NCBI GenBank assembly: GCA_013407085.1
Contig: JACCGJ010003206.1
Span: 62,001 to 126,000 of the forward strand
DNA from: Atriophallophorus winterbourni
Taxonomy: Eukaryota > Platyhelminthes > Trematoda > Plagiorchiida > Microphallidae
DNA length: 64,000 bases
Reading direction: 5' to 3'
The translations under genes and the position numbers were made by a program. Position 1 is the stretch's first letter. Every line of letters begins with the position of its first letter. The notes beneath the pieces are model-generated. The model ran no database searches. It worked only from the letters and a program-made list of their open reading frames with translations, and was not told the DNA's origin. Positions 31,001 through 44,700 of this stretch are shown piece by piece.

Positions 31001-31520
31001 GCCTGTCCAAAGCTAGTCACGTTCACCCACGAATCCCGAAACACACGAGAGCCTATTGGTCCAATGCGTTTATTACGCACATGACATACGCCTATTTCAT
31101 ATAGAGAAATCACGTAACCATAACACTGACATAAATCACGTCTCTCCCATTCGTAACTTCTATCCGATTAGTCAATTGATTTCGTGCTAATCGGTACATT
31201 TTAAACCCTCACCACGCAAGGCTTGTTCAGCCGATCACGACAAACTGTATATCGTTCGTTTGAGGCAGAGATTCTCCATCTCATGAATGTGTGGCTGTTA
31301 CCGCTCGGATAATTCTCACACAATCCTTCCAAAACTTCAATTCTTGCGGGTTCGCGATTGTCGTCGTCGGTTTTTTCGGAGCTTCCTGCATGAAGTTGTA
31401 TCGGAGGATGCTCTGCATATCTTGCTGAAGCTCGTGAATAGCGCTCATCGATCCACCCAACATCACAACAATATCACGTCTACCGCTTCGCTTCAAAGTA
31501 ACCATATTTAAGCGCTGGCC
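31001..31520 (-). repeat. SINE-like dispersed repeat
   Basis: Shares TAGGCGTATGTCATGTGCG and CAATCGCGAACCCGCAAGAA (both read on the - strand) with the family at 11500, 47200, 49640 and 59560. An open 74-codon stretch inside is not conserved. Confidence 0.5.
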
Positions 31521-31739
31521 CTATAGGCCTCAATGGTTGATAAGGAATAAAAATATCTTGCAAATCGTTACAAGTGACTTTTCTGAAGGCCGTATGTATG
31601 TACTGCCGATGAACATGGGTGGATTTCATGTCATTGACAACGAAAAGCATATTCACTTTGTTAGCTTAGCTTTATGATAAAAGTGTTTTTATGAGGAAAT
31701 TTTAAGCTAAAATAGCATTTCATCAGACCGAATTCAACA

Positions 31740-32110
31740 TCCATAACCTGGAGGGCAGTCCATCTCAAGGGAAGGAAAACCGTTATTCCAACCTCCTTGC
31801 CTTGCGGCATACCGGATTGCGGGAAAGGCTTTGGGAGTGAACCCTGAGGAAAAATCCTTGCTGCCTTGCAGGTTGCACCTGGTCGTGCAGAGGCTAGAGA
31901 GGCGTACTCGAACAATCGCCGAGGCACTTCAAGAGAGGCGCAAGAACCCTCAAAATGGTCACCGGCTTTCGTGAAGGAAAAAAACCGCTGCCTTGCGGGT
32001 AGACTTTTGAGTCAAAGGCTCCGGGTGGGGTCCCCTAAGCTAACCCCCTACTTCGGCCTTGGCAACCGGGTAGTATTTCCGCCTTCCAACAAGAACATGG
32101 AACCTACATT
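31740..32110 (+). repeat. GC-rich dispersed-repeat candidate
   Basis: Much richer in G+C than its neighbours, with CCTTGCGG motifs and CCTAAGCTAACCCCCTACTT. It may be the 5' untranslated region of a LINE. No frame is convincing. Confidence 0.35.
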
Positions 32111-32553
32111 TTTCTCATCATGTACCCTCTTCATGGTCTACTTGTTGTCACATCGTCCTGTACAAGACTTGTTTAATAATAAATAATAATATACATAAGC
32201 ATTAAATACAATTGACGAAAGAGGTAAAGGCTTACACATGTATAAAAATCAAAATAAAGTGCCTTTTTGAACAATCTAAAGAAAATAACAACATTAATCC
32301 ACATCTTATTTTTTATATACCTAAAATACAACACTTAACCGCATACTTTCACGTTGTCCGAAATTTGAAAATGTAACAAACATTTTTCTCAGATGGGAAA
32401 TTCCAAATTATATTTTTAGCAGAATGCATCCAAGATATTTCGATTGTTATATTTGGTCCATATGAGGAAAATGTTCCTTGAAACGTTTCCTAGGATCTAA
32501 GTACCAAAATTAAAGGAAAAAATCCTTTGATTTTTCTCGCTTGATTCCGTGGT
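32111..32553. other. 3' flank of EF-hand gene
   Basis: AT-rich; the 3' untranslated region of the - strand gene should lie here. No clear polyadenylation signal was picked. Confidence 0.4.
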
Positions 32554-32790
32554 CTACGTTCGGGTGGCTGGCTTGAAACTTTTCAAGATGGTACGTTTGA
32601 AATCGTGGTAATTGATGCAGCCCTTCATGTCTGAATCGAAACTCGTCAGCAAGTGATACAAGTCATCCCGGGAGAGCTGAACACCCCGTTTGCGTAGAAT
32701 TTCGTCTATCTCTTTCAGTCCGATCGCTCCTTGTTTGTTTGTATCGAATTTGTTAAATGCTTCTTGTAACGTTCGCCATTGACTGGTACA
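32554..32790 (-). CDS. EF-hand gene, last exon
   Basis: 78 codons and TAG, phase 0 start after TGTAAAAAA..ACAG. Holds the EF-hand pair FNKFDTNKQGAIGLKEIDEI and LTSFDSDMKGCINYHDF. Ends KPATRT. Confidence 0.9.
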   Translation of the reverse strand, partial: CTSQWRTLQEAFNKFDTNKQGAIGLKEIDEILRKRGVQLSRDDLYHLLTSFDSDMKGCINYHDFKRTILKSFKPATRT

Positions 32791-35700
32791 CTGTAAAAAA
32801 TAAACCGACAGAGTCAGACACTTTGCAAAAATCCATGATAATCTAACGAGAAAAGTAACGAGCCCCATACAAAACTTACAGCGTTCTTGATTTCACCAAT
32901 GACATCGGCGAATCCAATCTTTTCACCATTTCGCTGTGATTAAAAGCAAATTAAAGATTAGTTTGTGAGTTCGGATACGAAATTAACACACATAGTTACA
33001 CAACCAAACTCAATAGTCTATTTGTAATGTTTTTTGTCATTCACAATTGACATTCTTATCGTGAGTGGCGATGATGCATGATTTAGCGCTAATGAAAATC
33101 GATTCCAATGTGCACTATTTATTATTATTAGTCTATGCGTTTGATTAGAATGGATCCCATTCCAATTTTGTCTAGTTTTGAATCAGTCTCATGCGATGTA
33201 TTACATAATTAAAAATATTCCAGGTTAACTCGTGTTTGTTTTGAACATTACCATAGGATTGCCAAGTGATAGTCATATTACTGGGAATTGTCATAAAGTA
33301 ACTAGAAATGAAGTCTATATTGAATATGTAATTGCAACAGGGATACATGAATCAGCCGCAGCGGTTGATGACCTTTCGAACATACGATACATTGTGTGCT
33401 ATTGTGGAAGTGTGAAGCCTATCATCGATGAGTTCGAAACCCGTGGGAGTGACGTGATTAAAGCTGGGTTGGGTGTTTTGAAGCCAGTGTGAACATCGTA
33501 ATCGACTCTAAACAGGATATGCAATTTGGCAATTACCTACCCCTTCACCCCTTACTTGATCGTACATTACTCTTCGGGAGTTATACTCATGTTAGCGGCG
33601 TTCACATAGACAAACAGTATCGGTCAACCGGAAGCCTTTGCTTGTTCAACAGCCAAAAGCAGTATATGCTTCTCACCGGCCTGAAGATGACGTTCGCATT
33701 ATGCCCTCAAAGTGAGAGGGCAAAAGCAAGTTTTCCCAACTCATCGGGCTAATCCCAGAGCGATCATATCTCGAATACAACGCTAATGCGGCCTTCGCAA
33801 AGGCAGACTACTGAAAATCAATGGACCATTCTCAAATCACTAGTTAGTTTTCATCAAACTACAACAGTAAGTAACTGTGAAAATTTAAAGTAATTGCTAG
33901 AATTTTTAATTATTATTACAGTGTTCAAAGTATAAATATTTGCATTTGTTTGTATCCACAGAATTCACACAACACTACATGTTTCGGGTTCAAGATTCAA
34001 GATTCAAGAATTTATGGTCACAAAAAGCACATAGCTTCACAATTACCATATCATAGTAAATATGCGTTCAATTAGAGGTATAAAAAAATCAATTATACGA
34101 TGTCACTGGAGTCAAGTAATATGCTTACCCTGAGTCAATACACAGGCATCGTCAAATCGTTATGTAACAAATAATTGTCCAAGGTTCGAGTGAATGTTTG
34201 GATACAGGGAGATGTGATAATTGCTTCGGGAAGGGCATTCCACAGGAAACAGACACGTACCGAATAGAAATATCGGCGACAATTAGTACGGGAATGGGGA
34301 ATTTGTAGTGCCGCTGATTGGCTACGTGTAATTCCTGATTCACGGTATTTGAACAAATGTTTGAGTGGATGATCTGGAGTATTCAATATCTTGTAAGTAA
34401 TGATAACGTCACTTCGAAGTCTACGTTGAAGGGGAGTGAAGAGCTTTAGCTTTTTCAACCTTTCCTCGTATGTAAGGTCTCGAAAACCACGCACGAGTTT
34501 AGTTGCACGATGATATATCCTGTCAAGCAAGAATATATCTTTTTTTCATCCACGGAGTCCATGCTTGCGATGCGTGTTCCATTGTGGGAATTAAGTAGGC
34601 CTTCATGATTCTTGGCAACTTTACAGGCGTAAAGGTTCGGAAGATCCGTCGAAGCATACCTAGAAGCTTTGAAGCACGCTTGTAAATGACCTCACAATGC
34701 ACGCTGTTCTTTAGGCTGCCACATATCCAGACTCCAAGATCCTTCTCCGATTCCGTCCAGCTCAAAATCTTCTGCCCAAAGTGATATTCGTACTGAAAGG
34801 GCTTACCGATTTGCAGTAACTTGCTTTTTTGAAAATTGAACGGCAGTTTATTTGTAACTGACCATTCGTGTAGTGCATCTAAATCACTTTGCAGTTTTAC
34901 GCAGTCTGCAGTTGATTTTATTCGCATCCAAAGTTTAACATCATCCGCAAAAAGAACTACCTTGCATGAGAGTGTCTCAGGTAAATCATTGATGTAAACT
35001 AAGAAAAGCACTGGACCGAGAACGGAGCCTTGCGGTACACCACTGGAGGTATTAATGGCTCTTGATTGTACCCCGTTAACTCGAACGGTTGCTTTGCGCC
35101 CATTGAGGTAGCTTTCGAACCACACGAGTAGCTGCCCGTCAATACCAATCTGTTTCAGCTTCCGTAGCAACAGGAAGTGATCAACTCTGTCGAAAGCTTT
35201 CGACATATCCAGATAGCACGCGTGCACACTGTCTCCTGCGTCAACCGTTTGGGTCCAATCGTTTAAAACCGTCAGCAAGTTTGTCAAGCAGGAGCGAACT
35301 TTACGAAACCCATGCTGGGCGGCAGATAGTATATTTTGTGATTCCAAGTGATGAACTATATTTTCCGTCACTATGCGCTCCATCACTTTGGATATCACGG
35401 GGAGTAGGGTGACAGGACGGTAGTTCGCGGGATCTGAACGGCTACCACCCTTATAAATGGGTGAAATTACTCCTGTCTTCCACTCTGTTGGCACCACTCC
35501 TTCGGTTAGGGAATGCTGGAACAATTGGCATAGTGGTTCACACAGCTGCTGGTCACAGGATTTAAGTAGTGCTGGTGTTATTCCATCGGCTCCAGGAGAT
35601 TTCCTAGGGTTCAGTCGACACAAGTGTCTTCGTATAATCGCTGAATTAATCTCAATATTATTCAGTTGTTGAGATACAATCGATGTCAGTAAATTCTCAT

Positions 35701-38700
35701 TCGCCCCAACCGTTATCGGGCTAAACACATTTGCATAAAATTGAGCGAGAGTATCAGCCGTTTCCTTTGCTGTGACTGTTAATCCATTCTCAGAAATAAC
35801 AGGAAACACCCCTGGTTTCACACTGGACGAGCATTGACAATCCGATAGAGAAGTTTAGGGTTTTCTTCCATTTTCAAAGACAGAGAGCGATGGTAATATT
35901 GCTTGTCCTCTTTGACGAGAGCATTCACTTTGTTACGAATTTTAGAAAATTGCTGCCAAGAGGCATCAGTTCTGGTCTTTCGGTGTTCAGTCCAAGCAAA
36001 GTTTCGTTTCCCGAGCCATTTTTTGGTGCGACTGCGAAGCTTAAATCGGAAGTCACTTGCCCGTCGTTCATCAACAAATCGCGAATTATGATCTATGTTT
36101 GACTGAAGTATTTTCGTGAGCTCACTGCATTGTGTTTCGGTGTTGTGCTGATTAAGTTCTTGCCAATTTACTAGCCCAAGCGATCCACGTAGACCAGCGT
36201 AGTCGATCTTTCTGAATTGTTTGGAGGACGCACAAACTCGTCTAGCACTGCAAACAAATTCAAAGGCTAGCACCAGATGATCACTCCGACCGAGGGGCGC
36301 AATGTAGTCAACACCCTCAACTGCTGTTTTCTCTGAAGTAAAGATTAGATCCAAAATTGATGGCACTCTGATCCTCTTCTATGAGTAAAGTCAAACACAT
36401 GATTATGCAGTGGAATCATGTCGATCACCTCACGAAATTTGTGATCAAATGTGTGTATAGGGTGATCGGATCTGGCAAAGAGATGAGGAAGATTGAAGTC
36501 CCCGATAAGTAGTGATTGCGAGCTACGCTTCTCTCCGGCGTAATTTAGCGCTTGTAATAACCTGTCATTTTGAGTATCATTCGAGGCTGGAGGGCGATAT
36601 ATGATTCCAAGAATGCAATCGTCCTGTGACACATTCGTGAGACTGCACCAGAGGGTATCTTCGAAATCAAGGTTTGGATCGTGAATTTTCATGCACTGAA
36701 GCCGTTCGTGACAGTATAAAGCCACACCACCACCTTTTCTTGGGCGATCGTTCCGTATTAGCATCATGTTGGGGATTAAATGTTCACTATCAGTCATACA
36801 GGATTGAAACCAGGTTTCAGTAACAGCAACGAGGTCTGGCGTGTATCGTTTGCACAGCTCGGTCAGTTCAGTCAATTTGTTGAACAAACTTTGAGCATTG
36901 GTATAGATGCATTTAAGTGAGTTTTTAGAATGTAACACCGAGTCAGTATTAGTATTTATTGGTCCGACGATGTCGACGTCGGACCGAGATCGTTTTTTGA
37001 AGCAATTGGAAGTAATTTCTCGGGCGAATTTGCACCAGTTTCGGCTAATTGCGTAATTGAGGGCTCCAGGTGGACCTGAACAGCGGCTTTTGAGTTGCAC
37101 AGTCTAACGTTTTCAGGTAACCTGTTTCTGTTCACTTTTAGCTTGCTTCAGACATCATCTGCCATGCTACTTGAAAGAAACGTAACCTTAAGTGGATTTG
37201 CCCCTTTCCCGTTGTCAGTTTCTTCCGACTAACCTATAGTAATGCATCTACGTTCGACCATTTTGCATTGCATATGTTTAATACAACTAATACGTTTTAG
37301 TATCACTATACATTTATATTGCTGCACTAGTTTTTTGTAATTTTTCTTGTTCTAATCTTGTTATCTAGCGTGAATTTTACGATGCAACATAAATTAGATA
37401 AAGCATTCGTACGTGACAATGTGTTTTCATGAGTTCGAAACGCATCTTTTGAAGAAAGATGATCATTCTGCTTGTATAAAGAATAGACTGGAAAATTTAG
37501 GACAAAAGAAGCTTTTGGCGCCTTTCAAGATTTATGGGATGCATAATCCAAGGTGAAATATCTCGTAAGGAAAACGTTATAGAACTGGATACAGCAAAAT
37601 TTTCATGGAATACCATAACTTGAAAAGAGTACAGGCTTTGGAATAGTTGAAATTTTCATAAATCTTATTGTAAGTGATTGAAAAACGGTTGATGTAGCTC
37701 ATGAATATACATCTCAATCACACGATGATTTCTTATTCTATCACGTTTCACATGACTAAAAAATCGGGAGAAACAATTTATCCACATTATTAGAAGTATT
37801 ACCCGTACCGGTCAATCAGTCCGGAGCCATTGCAATCTCAGGTCATCAGAAAACAACCACCCTTGCAGGATTTGCTTCGCTGAGCGCAACTTTGAAAGCT
37901 CGCTCGAATCGTGCATCAAGTTAAGGCTCACACATACGCGTGGCATCGATCTTATGCGTACAGTTCAATGTTGGTCGGCGAAATCTATTCGGGTGAAACT
38001 TCCGCTTTGCCCAATGATCAGAGTTACCATTTATGCTTTAGTATGACCATGTGGGTGGTATGCGTTTCAGCGGAATAAGATCAAGACTATGGCAGTGTTG
38101 AAAACGTTTATGTTTTCAGGAGACTTTATGTTATCATTTTGTTTGAGACACAAAGACTGAAATGTTTGACAAAAACCTCTGACGTTTCTCGTGGCTCTTA
38201 TTGATAATGATACTCAATATATATAGATACCTAGTTGTGGATTATAAAGCGCAAGCTTTGCAAACATCGTTTGATGCACGTACAAGATAATCCATTGGAA
38301 TGTAGCAGCTCTTTTACAAAATGCCACAATTGTAATGCTATGCATTTAACATTGTGATTATCCATTATACGTCAAAGATATTTCAGATGAATTGTCACCG
38401 AATTGTCAGAAATAATGATTAGCAAAATGGTTGAGTAGATCTATTTGAACATGAGATATGTTTCAATCCACAGCTAGTTCAGATTCACGTCCAATAAATA
38501 CAAACACTTAGAAAAGTACTGTGTACACCGTTGACTGGAATAAAATGATTGTTGTGGGTTAAGACAAAATCATTCTGAGTTTTCCTGTCCTTTTTCTCAT
38601 TTTATTCTTTCAACGAGATCAACAAGCGCCGCATGCCAAGTTAGGATATTGTTATATATAAAAGTTGGATTAATGATGTTAAACAAATTGTAGAATTATA

Positions 38701-41700
38701 AACACATTTCGCATCTATTGCAGCGCTTATTGCGAAAACAAAATATAATTACCTGATTGGTGAATTGATATGTTCTTTCGTCGAAAGCAGTACCGAGAAC
38801 TTGTTCTTTTGGTAGAGTCTTGGAGAAATACTTCATGAAATTGCAATAGTTTACACTACATATTGAAAAGAAAATGTGTGAGAGCTCACATAGTGATACC
38901 AATCTAATAATCTAGCTAAATTTCAGCATAACTTATAATAGCTATTGTGAAATCACGCAGGTCATACATGGAAATAAAGCTAAATGATTTCTAACCCTAA
39001 AAAGTTTGAACTTTTAAAGCCGTTTTAAAATGTGGCTGGTATAGCCAATTCGTTCAATCTGGTAAACACATTGTATGAGTGAATTCAGTGAAAAGCACAG
39101 GTTTGGACAAAATATTTACGCTTTTACGCTGTTCCATAAGTTTCTGATATGTATCTTGTGTCCAAACTTCGAGCTATATTTCTTGGATGAGTATATGCTT
39201 GCTGTCAAACAAGCTTTTTGGAATACACAGTAATATATATAGCTACAAACGATATGTGAAATTGTCACCTACATTGTACATGGTGAATACAATTTAAATA
39301 ATATGAATATGCTGAAATATTCTGTATATTCAAACGTTCTTGTTCTTGTTCTTAAAAGACATTTGAAATTCAAAGGTAGTGTTGGGCAAGTGTTGTACAA
39401 ACAACCTGTTCAACCACATGCCCACATATGTGCGGATGAAGTGAAACCCTTGGTTTTGGACGAAAAATTCATATATACATATTTCCATCTATCCATATTC
39501 CATCATGAATACATTCTTAAGACCAGACATGGAATACGCTGTGCAGCATTGGTCTCCGTGGCTCAAGGAGGATGTAGAACTTATGCAGCGAATCTATCAC
39601 CGCTCAACAAAACTAGTTCATAGCATCCGAAACAAGCCTTATAAATAAAGGATACCTCAACGGAATCTATTCAACTTTCATTATCGACGGATCTGTGGAG
39701 ACCCTACCCTATTTACACAATTTTCAATACCCCAAACCATCCCTTACAGGATTTATTCACGCGAAGGGAGACGAGAAATTATCGCACCCATGAATACGTG
39801 CTGGCGGTATACCATTCCAACCCGAACTGTAGAAGGTATTTTATTCTGTCCGCGTCTGTTTTACTTGGAACAGTTTAGCTTCTACCGTTGCTCACTCCAC
39901 TAGCTTGCATGACTTTAAAACGAAATTTGAAATTTTATTCAATTATTCGTTTCCCGAATACCTCTATACTGTTTAATCTAACTGCTGATCTGGTTTTTAT
40001 ACACGCATATTTTTTTAAATTTCTACCACCCTATGGTTATCGATAAGCCTGTTGCTTTTTAGACAATTAAAACCTTGAATGACCTTGAATTACTTAACTC
40101 ACAACCGGTTTCATGCTATCGATTGGAATATGTTTGGGACCGATCGTGTATTCATAATGCAAAGAAATTTGAGTGGAATCGGTTAGAGTAGTTTTTGGGT
40201 AACGTTTCACTTCTGACACAGAAGCTTCGTCAGACCAAGGGTGATAGTCAGGACAGGGAACATGATTAAGTAGTAGTCAAACCACCACCACTTATTTGAC
40301 CTTACCGCTAAACAGCCTATAGTACGCTTACCGTGTGTCACGTCTCGTGGGAATGACCAGGATCAGTGGTCGATTTTCCTACTAGTGTTTATCCATATCA
40401 ATTAGGCTGTTTAGCGGTAAGGTCAAATAAGGAGTGGTGGGTTGACCGCAACTTAATCATGTTCCCTGTCCTGACTATCACCCTTGGTCTGACGAAGCTT
40501 CTGTGTCAGAAGTGAAACGTTACCCAAAAACTACTCTAACCGATTCCTTTCAAATTTCTTTGCGGTTTCATGCTGTTTGCACTGAACAAGTCAAGACAGT
40601 ACTATAAGGATCCGCATACTTTGAAACAAAAGAGAAACGCTAAACAAAGTTGGCATTTTGGAGCCATTGTTTGATAAGGATGGCAGGATTCCAAACATCT
40701 CTTAAACGGTCGCGGTTTGTGTGTCTGATGGAAAAGTATGCAGTTATGAATTGATGCTTATAAAGTCAGATTTTTATTAATAAGTAGTATATGACGTTCG
40801 AAAAGCAGGACGGGAGCACACGACCGGTTTCGCAGTAATTGCCGCTCACTGCCTAATAAAAAGCTAAATTTCAATGTGCAAATGAGGATTTATCCTAGAA
40901 ATCGCAAATAAATGGGTTCAACACAAAGTCAGAACGGCGTTCGAATATCAGGTCACGGATACGCATACCTGATGAGCGGCAATAACCGAGAAACCGGTCG
41001 TGTACTATCGTCCTGCTTTTCGAACGCCATATACTACTTCTTAATCAAAATCTGACTTTAAAACAAAAACTACCATCATGCACTTATTGGAATGTTGCAA
41101 AAACATTCCAAACAGTTACCGGTGCTGCATTGCACCGACTGTGGGACTTAGATTAGTCCCCACATAAAAAGCTAAATTTCAATTTGCCAATGAGGATTTA
41201 TCCTCGAATTAGCAAATTATTGATTATATTGTTCAATCTCAAACTCAACTGAGAAGCTGATGCATTTCACGATTTTTTCCTCAATATGAAATTAACTATT
41301 GCTGGTTTGAAATATTCGATAGCAACATCGTTGTGGTTAGCCTTTTAGAACATAGATTGACATGTTATTCAAGTTGCGAAATTCTCAATGTCCAACATAC
41401 TAATCTTTCTCTCGTGACGCGAATCCACCGCATAAAGTGTGCAGTTCTTTTTCCGAAAGTGGGATATTGAATTGCCGCAGAATATTCTGAAAAAGGATTC
41501 ACATAGTCATGTTAATTGTCTAAGATAGTTATGAATAAAGGGATGAATGTCATACACCAAATGTTGCAATCTTTAGTTTTTTGCAAAATCCACCTATGGA
41601 TTGCTTTTGACCGCCTTCAGTCGATTTCGACCATGGATGCACATTGCAATCGCATGTATTTTCATGTTCCACAGCTTTTCGAACGATTAAACAGTCCGAA

Positions 41701-44700
41701 TCGGAAGAAACAATCTCACCCGCAGCGCTCAATCGGCGTCAGTTGCACGCCGACGGCGTGATCTGCGTTCAGCAGCCAAGAGCTGTATCTGCGCCTCCCC
41801 AGCTTGCAGACGATGCTTTACACAATGCCTTCAAGAGCAATTTCTTCCTAACTCGAAGGGTCAATGTCAAGAGCAAAAACGCATATTTCCCAACTTCCTT
41901 CAAAAACGCCTTCGGAGTGATGTAATACTTACATTTAATCGAATACGGCGAGTCACGAGAGACACTTACAGCCACTCAAAATTCCCCATTCCCGTATTAG
42001 CTGTCGAAATTTTGTGTTCTGTACGAATGTTTCCTGTGGAATGCACTCTCCAAAACGTCAAAACATTCTTTCGAAATTTGGACATGTATTTGATGCATAA
42101 GATTTGACGACAACTGCGTAACTATTCAACTGTGCTATATGTGACATTATATGATAATGTGTTATTTGTTTTTCGTGAACGAATATTCCCTATGCTGTGG
42201 TAATTATGAAGGTATGTGCTTTGGTCACAATATATTCTTGAATCTTGAATCTTAATTAAGCATATTAACTTTGAGTTACATCCACATAGTCCGATGCGCG
42301 TCTCAAATTATTTTGATTTAAAAAACTGACATTTTTACCAGCAACATTTTGACAAACCCAAAGAAAATCTAATGAACAAACCTTGAAATCGTTCCACAGC
42401 AATTTCGTGGCACCACTTCGATCGTGGTCAACAAAGGCGCGTTGAATCACGTCCCAGTGCTGCTGTATCCACCCGGAGATCCGTTCATAGAGCTGCGCTA
42501 ATTGTTCTGCTGATGGTTTCTCAAAACTGACTGCGCGAGGTGGTAACGTTGAAGCGATTTGACCGGCTTTCAGCAATTCAGATTCATCTTTGGATTTTTT
42601 ATCCTTCAGGTCTGTGCGCCATTTTCGCAACGCTTCCAAATTCGGATCGTGAATAGCTGGGGAATCAAATGATTACATGGCGATGCAACTAAAGAACAAA
42701 TTCGATAAAACATCTTGGAAAATTGACGGATAAACTAGTCGGCATCTCCCGTTCTGTTTGAAGGGCGGTTGATTTTGCCGGTGAATGCTATCACAGGCTA
42801 ATACTGGACTTTTATGTAAATATTACGATGGAAGTCGTGTGAGGTCTCATTACCGCGGAGCAGCGAACGTGTGCAAGCTCCCGCAAGCATTAATTACGAG
42901 TCAATCGATCTGTCGTGATTTTCTCTTTATCTCGTTGGTTCAACTTTATACGCATTATCGTCCGCATGCTTCCACTGAGCTTTGTGTTCAATTGATCAAA
43001 TACACAGTTTGTGTTCGGACGTTGATGTTCTGGTTTGGGAGTCATAACACTTATAGTTCTCTGGAACGTAACTTGTTCGCAATGTATTGTGGTATTCACA
43101 TCCTCTTCCCCCGAGCACCACAATACATTGGTCTTTCATAAGCGCTTCGAACGCTTGGCCAGGAATTACTTTGTGATTCTGTATTTGAACATCGTGGTTC
43201 TTTGTAAGAACCCTATATAACAGTGGCATACAAGTTTAACTTTGTGTAACTTGTTCTCATTTTGTGGCAAACGTACACGAACCCAAGAACTGCCCTTGTG
43301 CTTGACACCTGCTATTCAAACATCATATATATCAGTGCTACATTCAAATCTCTGGTTATTAGAACTCTGTCATTGTTATCCATTATTTAGGAGAATACAA
43401 ATTTTGTGTCAAGCTAAATTGATAATCACAATATTCATTAAAGGCGAAATCATTGCAGCTTTCCGGCGATCAGCTGCTGTCTACGTACAGACATAATCAA
43501 TAAATCACGAACTGGCATGGCAGGAGCTAGTATAGCGTCCACTGTTAATACTTTGTGAATTATCTCCAGAAGTGACATTGAACTTTATGCAATTTGAATC
43601 GAAGTTCGCGTCTACTCGCTACTTTATAAGTAGCTAAGGGACTAAACTAAGTCCCAACTGATCGAACGGCCTGTTGCCGCGAGGGTTATTACAACCCCAG
43701 ATAGTTCGAAGTAGAATACCATTCCGAAACGCTAAAATCTCACCGGAAGCACAGGACGGTTTCGAGGTTTTTGCCTCTCATCAGCTATGCGTATCCGCTG
43801 GACTCTTCGCGTTTCGAACTAGTATTTGTGTAGACGGATGGCGCAATGTGAATCGAAGTTCGCGTCTACTCGCTACTTTATAAGTAGCTGAAGGGACTAA
43901 ACTAAGCCCCAACTGATCGAACGGCCTGTTGCCGCGAGGGTTATTACAACCCCAGGATAGATCAGAGTAGAATACCATTCCGAAACGCTAAAATCTCACC
44001 GGAAGCACAGGACCGGTTTCGAGGTTTTTGCCTCTCATCAGCTATGCGTATCCGCTGGACTCTTCGCGTTTCGAACTAGTATTTGTGTAGACGGATGGCG
44101 CAATGTGAATCGAAGTTCGCGTCTACTCGCTACTTTATAAGTAGCTAAAGGGACTAAACTAAGTCCCAACTGATCGAACGGCCTGTTGCCGCGAGGGTTA
44201 TTACAACCCCAGGCTAGTTCGAAGTAGAATACCAATCCGAAACGCTAAAATCTCACGGAAGCACAGGACCGGTTTCGAGTCCAGGGTCCACAATTTACAG
44301 CGCAACAGGTTTATCTGAAGGGACTTAACTGATCGAATGTTGCCGCGAGGGTTATTACTAGTTCGAGGAATACCATTCCGAAACAAAATCTCACCGGTAA
44401 ATTTACAGCGCAACAGGTTTATCCTTATACAATTAGCTATAGGTTGCAAGGTATACTGGTGTAATGTGAGTATCCTTTACAGGTATTAATTTTAGATGTG
44501 GTGAATTGTGAAAAGCTAATTAAATATTTAAAAATCAAGCGTATTACAACGTTTACAATATTATTTAATTCACAATATTGGCAATACGTATAGCAAAGAC
44601 CCTGATTATTTAACAGCTTTCAGATATGATATTATTGATTATTCAGGTAACCTGGAGGCTTGCGGTGTTCTGTGAGATCGAATCTTTCAAGCTTTAAATT

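Larger units (their letters stand above)
40118..40562. mobile_element. R4 hammerhead element, inverted dimer with 12-bp TSD
   Basis: Arms 40145-40322 and 40397-40561 are near-perfect inverted copies (~165 bp) around a ~75-bp centre. Each arm has one R4 ribozyme. CGGTTTCATGCT flanks it at 40106-40117 and 40563-40574. Confidence 0.85.
40095..40680 (-). repeat. R2-type repeat split by the R4 palindrome
   Basis: The left piece (ACAACCGGTTTCATGCT, 40101-40117) and right piece (CGGTTTCATGCTGTTTGCAC..., 40563 on) join into one - strand R2 unit once one copy of the 12-bp repeat and the insert are taken out. The CTGATGA half is degenerate. Confidence 0.65.
43597..44440 (-). repeat. R2-type tandem array, three units plus remnant
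   Basis: AATCGAAGTTCGCGTCTACT starts at 43597, 43851 and 44108: periods of 254 and 257 bp, nearly identical. Each unit carries a - strand hammerhead; the third is cut after the GAAAC half (44262-44280). 44281-44440 is a compressed remnant. Confidence 0.85.

Noticed and set aside
31740..32110. GC-rich stretch as a CpG promoter of a hidden gene
   Set aside because: No exon or splice pattern follows; more like a LINE 5' region.
33232..33752. Two adjoining + strand open stretches as a nested gene
   Set aside because: No recognisable family, no start context, lies in an intron; composition like the surroundings.
43597..44440. Array considered as CRISPR or ordinary satellite
   Set aside because: Units are ~255 bp with no spacers, in a eukaryotic intron; hammerhead joints explain the periodicity.
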